From assembly GCA_028280115.1 (NCBI GenBank), contig JANQMJ010000012.1, positions 1 through 64,000 of the forward strand: a DNA stretch of 64,000 nt. The letters are read 5' to 3'. Shown in pieces: positions 56,936 through 64,000 of this stretch. Both the position numbers and the translations under genes were made by a program. The stretch's first letter is position 1; each line of letters begins with the position of its first letter. Source of the stretch: Parvularculaceae bacterium (GTDB lineage Bacteria > Pseudomonadota > Alphaproteobacteria > Caulobacterales > Parvularculaceae). The notes beneath the pieces are model-generated. The model had not been told where the DNA came from, made no database searches, and saw only the letters and a program-made list of their open reading frames with translations.

Positions 56936-56985
56936 CCAACGCTCCCCTCAAGGCTCACGCTAACGAGCTTTTGCGCCTCGAAGGC
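56932..56985 (-). pseudogene. Second copy of the sufB 3' end
   Basis: Encodes [18 protein letters not shown], identical to the last 14 residues of the intact sufB at 57087-57131. Across those 45 bases (stop included) 11 differ, and every change is synonymous. It cannot make SufB by itself, because the frame upstream is the repeat element. It provides the Shine-Dalgarno sequence and stop-start overlap for the cupin gene. Confidence 0.85.
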
Positions 56986-56999
56986 GCAACGCTTGTGAT

Positions 57000-57080
57000 T
57001 GTCATTGCCGGACTTGTTCCGGCAATCCAGCATTCTGGATGCCCGGAATAAATCCGGGCATGACATTGAAGAGAAGGAAA
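57000..57080. repeat. Palindromic repeat between the two sufB ends
   Basis: TTGCCGGACTTGTTCCGGCAA (57004-57024) and CATTCTGGATGCCCGGAATAAATCCGGGCATG hairpins. It lies exactly between the intact sufB stop and the copied tail, so it is part of the insertion event. Confidence 0.75.
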
Positions 57081-57086
57081 GCCGCA

Positions 57087-58568
<1,482 letters not shown>

Positions 58569-58599
58569 TAGAGATCGCTCGCGTTTTGGTGCGCTTTCC

Positions 58600-58738
58600 T
58601 TCTCCCCTCCGGGGAGAAGGTGGCCCGAAGGGCCGGATGAGGGGGAAGAAACGTCTGCAAATCATATTGGCGCATTTTCCCCCTCACCCGGACTTTGCAA
58701 GCAAAGTCCGACCTCTCCCCCTCGGGGAGAGGTAAGTT
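58600..58738. repeat. Repeat inside the suf operon (copy 2)
   Basis: Hairpin CTTCTCCCCTCCGGGGAGAAG, then the shared block CCCCTCACCCGGACTTTGCA...GGGGAGAGGTAAG also at 55186-55232. The two copies frame the sufB-cupin-ridA-sufC region in the same orientation. Confidence 0.85.
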
Positions 58739-58764
58739 GCGCGTATCTGTAAAAACATGCGCCA

Positions 58765-59919
58765 TCACGCAGCCCTCGCTTTGACGCGCCCATAGGCTTT
58801 CGGCCATTCGCGGATGAACGCGTCGGCGTCGTCTTCGGTGGAATTCCAGCCCAGCGAGACGCGGATGGCGGAACTCGCCTCTTCCTCGCCGGCGCCCATG
58901 GCCTGCAACACATGGCTCGGTTTGGTCTTGCCGGAGGAGCACGCGCTGCCCGCCGAGACCGCGATGCCCGCAAGATCGAGCGCCATCAACTGCGTCGCGC
59001 CGGGAAACCCTTGCGCGGAGATGCACAAGGTTCCGGGCAGGCGTTCCGCCTGCCCGCCCCAGACCCTGGCGCCGGCGGCGACCGCGGCTTGCTCCATGCG
59101 GTCACGCAAAGCGGCGATCTGATCGGCGCGCGCGAGGCTTTTCCGCGCCAGTTCGCTGGCGAGCCCGAGCCCGGCGATGGCGGGCACGTTATGGGTGCCC
59201 GCGCGGCGGTTCATTTCTTGGCCGCCGCCGCGCATTACCGGTTCGAGCGGCAGGTTGGGCCCGACGATCAGCGCGCCGGCGCCCACGGGCCCGCCGAATT
59301 TGTGGCCGGTGAACGACATGACGTCGGCGCCGGACATGACAAAATTCACCGGGATTTTGCCCACGGCCTGGGCGGCGTCCACAAACAAGTAGCCACCTGC
59401 ATCATGAACGACATCTGCGATTTCACGCACTGGCTGAATGACACCAGTCTCGTTATTTGCGAGCATCACGCAAACAAGGAAGTCGCCTGCAACTTCCTTT
59501 TTATAATTGCTCATTCTCAACTTTAGTTCATCGATATCGAAAACACCCGAAGGAAGTACCGGCAAAGTTATTATCGGTACTTTTCCTTCTTTCGTTCTCA
59601 GAGTTTCTGCATTTGCAGCAACCGCTGGATGCTCGATGGCGCTTACGAAAACTCGCCGGACGTGACCGGCATTGACCATGCCATGCAACACATAGTGAAT
59701 CGATTCCGTGCCGCTCGAGGTGAAGACAACGCCGTTCACTGGCGCGTTCACAAGCGCGCGCACCTGCTCGCGCGCGTCTTCGACGATTTTATGCGATATG
59801 CGGCCTTCTTCATGGGGCGACAGGGAGTTGCCGTCATGACGCATTGCGGCCGCAACCGCGTCGATCACTTCGGGGCGGACCGGGGCCGTCGCATTATGAT
59901 CGAGATAATGCCGCGTCAT
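58765..59919 (-). CDS. Cysteine desulfurase, NifS/IscS-like
   Basis: 384 residues. PLP Lys in SFTGHKFGGP (about 209), catalytic Cys in SAGSACSSGKT (about 325). It is the second desulfurase of the operon besides SufS, as in many Alphaproteobacteria. About 59395-59635 is visibly AT-richer with different codon choice than the rest of the gene, although the frame and motifs are intact. ATG overlaps the iscR-like stop (ATGA). Confidence 0.94.
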   Translation of the reverse strand: MTRHYLDHNATAPVRPEVIDAVAAAMRHDGNSLSPHEEGRISHKIVEDAREQVRALVNAPVNGVVFTSSGTESIHYVLHGMVNAGHVRRVFVSAIEHPAVAANAETLRTKEGKVPIITLPVLPSGVFDIDELKLRMSNYKKEVAGDFLVCVMLANNETGVIQPVREIADVVHDAGGYLFVDAAQAVGKIPVNFVMSGADVMSFTGHKFGGPVGAGALIVGPNLPLEPVMRGGGQEMNRRAGTHNVPAIAGLGLASELARKSLARADQIAALRDRMEQAAVAAGARVWGGQAERLPGTLCISAQGFPGATQLMALDLAGIAVSAGSACSSGKTKPSHVLQAMGAGEEEASSAIRVSLGWNSTEDDADAFIREWPKAYGRVKARAA

Positions 59920-60419
59920 TCCGCCGCTCCGGTGTATTTTTCCGCATTGCGATGGGGCGGGTTCACCGCGGCCATGCCGAGCACGCGCTTTTCGATAATG
60001 TCTTCAAGGGTGACGGCGTTGAGAAAGATCGAAATCTGCCGACCGAGTTCGTCCCACAGATCATGGGTGAGACAGCGCGCCGTGGTGCCCTGACAGCCGA
60101 GCGAGGATCCGCTCGCGCAGGCGGTGGTTCTGATCTGTTCGTCCACCGCCGCGACGATCTCGGCGATACGGATGTCTCCCGGCGCCGCCGAAAGGATATA
60201 GCCGCCGCCGACGCCGCGAACGCTGGCGACCAGCCCGGCGCGTTTCAGCTTGGCGAAAAGCTGTTCGAGATAGGAAAGCGAAATGGCCTGGCGCAGCGCG
60301 ACATCGGAAAGCGCCACCGGCCCTTGCGAGCCCGTCGCGGCGAGATCGGCCATGGCCGAGACCGCATATCTGCCCTTGGTCGTCAGTTTCACGTTGACAT
60401 CCGCCTTTGGCGGCTCCAT
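59916..60419 (-). CDS. iscR: Rrf2-family Fe-S regulator (IscR-like)
   Basis: 167 residues. The winged helix begins KLTTKGRYAVSAMADLA, with YLEQLFAKLKRAGLVASVRGVGGGY. The three Cys cluster ligands CASGSSLGCQGTTARC (about 110-125) are present, so it should carry a 2Fe-2S cluster and repress or adjust the suf operon it heads. A GTG at MKLTT-equivalent (ten residues on) is an alternative start. Confidence 0.93.
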   Translation of the reverse strand: MEPPKADVNVKLTTKGRYAVSAMADLAATGSQGPVALSDVALRQAISLSYLEQLFAKLKRAGLVASVRGVGGGYILSAAPGDIRIAEIVAAVDEQIRTTACASGSSLGCQGTTARCLTHDLWDELGRQISIFLNAVTLEDIIEKRVLGMAAVNPPHRNAEKYTGAAE

Positions 60420-60634
60420 TTGCTGGCGCCCCGGTGAAAACGTGTGCTATACGCCGCCGGCCCGCCTCTTCTGCAGCGGAGATAAGAAATCCGACTATTT
60501 TAGTCAACAATAAAACCGTGGAAATTTCTGCGGAAAAGCTGGATTTTCTCGCGTTTTGCAGATCTGAGGGGCGGCTAAGAGAACAAAATGCTGGGGATTA
60601 GGGACCCAGCGCGGAAACGTCGGAAGTAAAGTGC

Positions 60635-61309
60635 ATGCCTGAAGTCATCTTCGCCGGTCCCGAAGGACGCCTGGAAGGCCGCTATCAGAAGGGAAAAGGC
60701 GACAATCCGCCGGTGGCGCTGGTGCTCCATCCCCACCCGCTGTTCGGCGGCACCATGAACAACCGCGCGACCTTCGAACTTTATCAGATGTTCGTTCGCC
60801 GGGGGTTTTCGACCATGCGGTTCAACTTCCGCGGCGTCGGGCGCAGCCAGGGCGAATACGATCAGGGCCAGGGCGAACTTGCCGACGCGGCGACCGCGCT
60901 CGATTACATGCAGCAATTAAATCCCAATGCGCCGTTCGCCTGGGTGGCGGGCTTTTCCTTCGGCTCGTGGATTGCGATGCAGCTTTTGATGCGCCGTCCG
61001 GAAATCGTCGGTTTCATCGCCGGCTCAACGCCGGCCAATCTTTACGACTTTTCCTTTCTCGCCCCCTGCCCGTCATCGGGACTGATCATCCACGCCGAGC
61101 TCGATAAAATTTGCGCGCCGGAAGAAACCAAGGGAATGGCCGAACGCACCCGCACGCAAAAGGGCAGAAAGATCGAGTTCCAGGTCGTTCCCGGCGCCGA
61201 TCATTTCTTCGAGACCCGGACCGAAGCGTTCATCGCCGCGGCCGAAACCTATCTCGACCGTCGCCTCGCCCATGACCGCCCCGAAGGGGAGTATCACGGG
61301 GAAGCATAG
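60635..61309 (+). CDS. Alpha/beta hydrolase (COG2945-like)
   Basis: 224 residues. Oxyanion region HPHPLFGGTMNN, nucleophile in AGFSFGSW (Ser about 109), acid in IIHAELDKICAPEE and His in VPGADHFFETR. Family of small cytoplasmic carboxylesterase-like hydrolases, function general. Divergent from iscR. Confidence 0.9.
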   Translation: MPEVIFAGPEGRLEGRYQKGKGDNPPVALVLHPHPLFGGTMNNRATFELYQMFVRRGFSTMRFNFRGVGRSQGEYDQGQGELADAATALDYMQQLNPNAPFAWVAGFSFGSWIAMQLLMRRPEIVGFIAGSTPANLYDFSFLAPCPSSGLIIHAELDKICAPEETKGMAERTRTQKGRKIEFQVVPGADHFFETRTEAFIAAAETYLDRRLAHDRPEGEYHGEA

Positions 61310-61550
61310 TTCCGGCGCGGCCCTGCTTGCGCCGGCCGCAAATTCGATTCAACGCATGGAGACGGCGCGCCGACGCTTTCCAGCGACGCGCATGTTGAAA
61401 TTCGCCAGAACCGCCATGTTATACATGAAGGTCGTCTGGGCTCGGACTGACGCGCGATCCGCACATGATAAACCCATTGTGATGCGACGCCGCGCCGAAA
61501 AATTCGTCGGCGATGGTTAAATAAGAACAGAAGCGTTTAGGAGTTGAGCT
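61310..61550. other. spacer, no gene
   Basis: About 240 bases between the hydrolase and the small membrane peptide. One 82-codon frame crosses it but has no ribosome site or recognisable composition. Confidence 0.5.
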
Positions 61551-61673
61551 TTGGTTTTTGAAGATCCCGACAACAAACCTGAAAAAAAGCGCGGCGGGGA
61601 TAGTCTGGTAGTGATTACGATATTTGCAGCAGCGATTTTATTGCTGATCGTTCTTTTGTATTTTGCTTATTGA
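61551..61673 (+). CDS. Small membrane peptide, 40 residues
   Basis: A TTG frame with AGGAG seven bases upstream (61539-61543). It encodes a charged start (MVFEDPDNKPEKKRGGDS) and one transmembrane helix (VVITIFAAAILLLIVLLYFAY). Too short for the usual ORF cut-off but with good ribosome site and membrane-protein composition. AT-richer than surroundings. Function unknown. Confidence 0.65.
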   Translation: MVFEDPDNKPEKKRGGDSLVVITIFAAAILLLIVLLYFAY

Positions 61674-61685
61674 CCGGCGGCGGCT

Positions 61686-62657
61686 TCAGGCAAGGCCGAT
61701 CCGTCCGATGGAGATGAATTTCTCGCGCCGCTTTTGGCGCAGTTCATCGGGCGACAGCGTTTCCAGCTCGCCGATCGCGGTTTCGATCGCATCGCCGAGA
61801 CGCTCCACCGTCAATTCCGGATCGCGATGAGCGCCGCCAACCGGTTCGGCGATGACGCCGTCGATCACGCCGAACTGGAAGAGGTCCTGGGCGGAGATCT
61901 TCATCGCTTCGGCGGCGTCCGGGGCCTTGTTGTCGCCCTTGCCGGCGGCGTCCTTCCACAGGATCGATGCGCAGCCTTCCGGCGAAATCACCGAATAAAC
62001 CGAATGCTCAAGCATCAAAACGCGGTTGGCGGACGCCAGCGCCACGGCGCCGCCCGATCCGCCTTCGCCGACGATGACCGACACGACCGGCGCGCCCAGC
62101 CCCAGGGATTTTTCCGTACACGATGCGATGGCTTCGGCCTGGCCGCGCTCCTCCGCGCCGCGCCCGGGATAGGCGCCGGGCGTATCGACCAGCGTCACCA
62201 CCGGCAGATCGAACCGTTCGGCAAGTTCCATCAGTCGGATCGCCTTGCGATAGCCTTCGGGCCGGGCCATGCCGAAATTGTGTTTGACGCGGCCCGCCGT
62301 GTCGGAGCCCTTTTCATGGCCGATCAAAACGATCGAGCGGCCGCGAAAGCGCGCCGGCCCGCCGATGATCGCCAAATCCTCGCCGAAGGCGCGATCGCCG
62401 GCAAGCGGCGTGAAGTCGTCGACCAGCCGGCCCACATAATCGGAAAAATGCGGCCGCGCCGCATGGCGCGCCACCTGGGTTTTTTGCCAGCGGGTTAACT
62501 TGCCATAGGCGTCGGAGAGCAGCTGGTCGGCCTTGGCCTGCAGCTTTTCGACTTCCTCGGCCACATTGACGCCGCTGTCGGCGTCCATCTGGCGCAAGTC
62601 CTCAATGCGGCCTTCGAGTTCGGCGATGGGTTTTTCAAAATCGAGATAGGTGCGCAT
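61686..62657 (-). CDS. accA: Acetyl-CoA carboxylase carboxyltransferase subunit alpha
   Basis: 323 residues. N-terminal coiled coil [19 protein letters not shown], core [27 protein letters not shown] and [21 protein letters not shown], with [14 protein letters not shown] [15 protein letters not shown]. Forms the carboxyltransferase with AccD, first step of fatty-acid synthesis. Standard length. Confidence 0.97.
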   Translation of the reverse strand: MRTYLDFEKPIAELEGRIEDLRQMDADSGVNVAEEVEKLQAKADQLLSDAYGKLTRWQKTQVARHAARPHFSDYVGRLVDDFTPLAGDRAFGEDLAIIGGPARFRGRSIVLIGHEKGSDTAGRVKHNFGMARPEGYRKAIRLMELAERFDLPVVTLVDTPGAYPGRGAEERGQAEAIASCTEKSLGLGAPVVSVIVGEGGSGGAVALASANRVLMLEHSVYSVISPEGCASILWKDAAGKGDNKAPDAAEAMKISAQDLFQFGVIDGVIAEPVGGAHRDPELTVERLGDAIETAIGELETLSPDELRQKRREKFISIGRIGLA

Positions 62658-62659
62658 TC

Positions 62660-62765
62660 AGGGACTAGGGGTTAGGGGCTGGGGATTAGGGTGAGCCTGT
62701 TTGTTAAGTCCTAATATTTCACAAAGGGCGCGGCAACCCTGCCTAATCCCTATTCCCTAATCCCT
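62660..62765. repeat. GGGATTAGGG repeat pair
   Basis: GGGATTAGGG and its complement CCTAATCCC/CCCTAATCCC on both sides of 45 bases, a simple inverted repeat between xerD and accA. Confidence 0.6.
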
Positions 62766-63722
62766 ATTCCCTTTTTTCTTCGCCAGGGGATGTTTCGAAA
62801 AGACAAGATCGCGCAGCCGGTCCTGGGCGACATGGGTGTAAATCTGCGTCGTCGTTATGTCGGCGTGGCCGAGCATCTGCTGAACGCTTCTGAGATCGGC
62901 GCCGCCTTCGAGCAAATGGGTGGCGAAGGCGTGGCGCAACACATGGGGCGAAACCCTGGCCGGCGAAACCCCCGCCGAGACGGCGAGGTCCTTGAGCATT
63001 TGCGCGAACCGCGCCGCGGTGACATGGCCGGTCTTGCCGCGCGAGGGAAAGAGCCAGGGCGACGCGCTCGCGCCGGCTTTTTTCTTCGGTAAAAACGCCT
63101 TGCGCACCTCAAGATAGGCGTCGATCGCCGCAACCGCGCGCGGGGTCAGCGGCGCAAGACGTTCCCGCCCGCCCTTGCCGCGGACAATCAATGCGCGCTC
63201 GCCCTTGCGCGCCGCCGCCAGCGGCAGGCTGACCAGTTCGGAAACCCGCAGGCCCGCTGCGTATAACAGCTCCAGCATGGCGGTCAGGCGCAAGCCCGCC
63301 GCGCCGTCGATGTTTTCGGCTGCGTCGAACAGCGCGGCGACTTCATCAGTGCTCAGAATTTTCGGCAGCGGGCGGCGGGTTTTCGGCCGATCGATCGATG
63401 CGGCGGGATTGTCGGCGCGATAGCCCTCTTCGTACAAAAACCGATAGAACTGTTTCAGCGCGGAAACCTTAAGCGCGGCCGTCGAGGCGGCGATCCCGTC
63501 AGCCTCGAGCGCCGCCAGCCAGGCGGCGATGTCGCCTGCGCCCGCGGTTTCCAGCGTCTCCCCGCGCGCGCCGGCGAAGACCGCGAAACGCATGAGATCC
63601 CGGCCGTAGTTTTTCAGCGTGTTCGCCGCGGCGGCCCGCTCGACCGCCATCATTTCCAAAAACGCATCCATCAGACGCCGGTCGGCGCCGGCGGGATCGG
63701 GCGCGGCCGCCGCCTCGGTCAT
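62757..63722 (-). CDS. xerD: Tyrosine recombinase XerD
   Basis: 321 residues. Catalytic Arg in LYAAGLRVSELVSLP, HxxR in SPHVLRHAFATHLLEGG, HxxxxxxxxxY in GHADITTTQIYTHV; N-terminal SAM-like domain. Resolves chromosome dimers at dif together with XerC. Upstream gene overlaps by four bases. Confidence 0.95.
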   Translation of the reverse strand: MTEAAAAPDPAGADRRLMDAFLEMMAVERAAAANTLKNYGRDLMRFAVFAGARGETLETAGAGDIAAWLAALEADGIAASTAALKVSALKQFYRFLYEEGYRADNPAASIDRPKTRRPLPKILSTDEVAALFDAAENIDGAAGLRLTAMLELLYAAGLRVSELVSLPLAAARKGERALIVRGKGGRERLAPLTPRAVAAIDAYLEVRKAFLPKKKAGASASPWLFPSRGKTGHVTAARFAQMLKDLAVSAGVSPARVSPHVLRHAFATHLLEGGADLRSVQQMLGHADITTTQIYTHVAQDRLRDLVFSKHPLAKKKGNRD

Positions 63723-64000
63723 TGGGTGCGCGGAGGCTTCAGCCGCGGGATGAGGCCGCCCTCTTCTTCTTGTTTTGGTTCCTCCGGCGTCTCCTCGGCG
63801 GCCGGCGGGGTTTCGTCGGGGACAAATTTCGCCGCCCAGGCGCGCTCGAACGCGTAACGCCGGCGCAGGGCCGTCATGCCCGCGGCGCGCAAGGACTGGC
63901 TGATCGCGACGGTTTCGATTTCGCCGCCGGAAGCAGTCCCCGCCGAGGCGGCGAGCGCGGCGAGCCCGGCCTGGCCCACCTTGTCTTCCAGCGCGGCGTC
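63719..64000 (-). CDS. Hypothetical protein, 5' part outside the window
   Basis: The frame stays open to the window edge, so the real start is beyond 64000. The visible part is Ala-rich and ends in a Pro/Glu tail (DETPPAAEETPEEPKQEEE) and RLKPPRTQ. Its stop overlaps the xerD start (ATGA), so the two are cotranslated. No family recognised. Confidence 0.6.
   Translation of the reverse strand, partial: DAALEDKVGQAGLAALAASAGTASGGEIETVAISQSLRAAGMTALRRRYAFERAWAAKFVPDETPPAAEETPEEPKQEEEGGLIPRLKPPRTQ

Overview
The window is chromosomal DNA of a GC-rich alphaproteobacterium. The evidence is the tig-clpP-clpX-lon-hup block, the nnr-glnB-glnA order, a SUF operon headed by an Rrf2 regulator and carrying sufT/sufA, an LpcC-like lipopolysaccharide-core glycosyltransferase, and short palindromic repeats typical of the class. 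A member of the Caulobacterales/Hyphomonadales/Parvularculales group is my best guess, but no 16S or complete marker set is present. No rRNA, CRISPR array, transposase or phage gene was seen. There are three tRNA genes (Asp-GTC, Val-TAC, Leu-TAG).

Layout. 1-12.9 kb: tRNA-Asp, an EF-G paralogue, then a mostly minus-strand set for aromatic/homogentisate breakdown (hmgA, FAH-family hydrolase) with a TonB receptor and an esterase, followed by trxB and ubiX. 12.9-18.7 kb: a compact locus with an ECF sigma factor, its membrane anti-sigma factor, a secreted S8 protease carrying a very long Asp/Glu tetrad-repeat arm, an outer-membrane barrel protein and a second secreted protein made almost wholly of the same acidic tetrad. 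Three copies of one promoter pattern (GGGAAT, 17 nt, CGTY) sit before the sigma gene, the protease gene and the acidic-protein/barrel operon, so the locus looks like one self-contained regulon. This is the best candidate for an undescribed system. 19-29 kb: tRNA-Val, hup, chorismate mutase, lon, clpX, clpP, tig, tRNA-Leu, a GNAT enzyme and nnr. 29-34 kb: glnB and glnA, separated by a minus-strand ParDE toxin-antitoxin pair and two glycosyltransferases. 34-39.1 kb: an accessory stretch of small secreted and membrane proteins, a DUF4287-like remnant and a penicillin-binding-type serine hydrolase, flanked on one side by a duplicated 3' end of the oxidoreductase gene. 39-51 kb: OYE-family oxidoreductase, enoyl-CoA hydratase, parE (topoisomerase IV), two putative zinc peptidases, a DEAD-box helicase, a GGDEF protein and an NAD-dependent epimerase. 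51-60.4 kb: iscR-iscS-sufB-[cupin-ridA]-sufC-sufD-sufS-sufT-sufA on the minus strand, with ATGA/GTGA overlaps joining several genes and repeats at several junctions. 60.6-64 kb: a small alpha/beta hydrolase, a 40-residue membrane peptide, accA, xerD and the end of one more gene.

Two places (sufB and the OYE gene) carry a second copy of a gene's 3' end next to accessory genes. In sufB the copied tail differs only at synonymous sites and still supplies the ribosome-binding site of the inserted cupin gene. Starts were chosen from Shine-Dalgarno spacing and family N-termini and are marked where uncertain. Functional names rest on motif recognition by eye.
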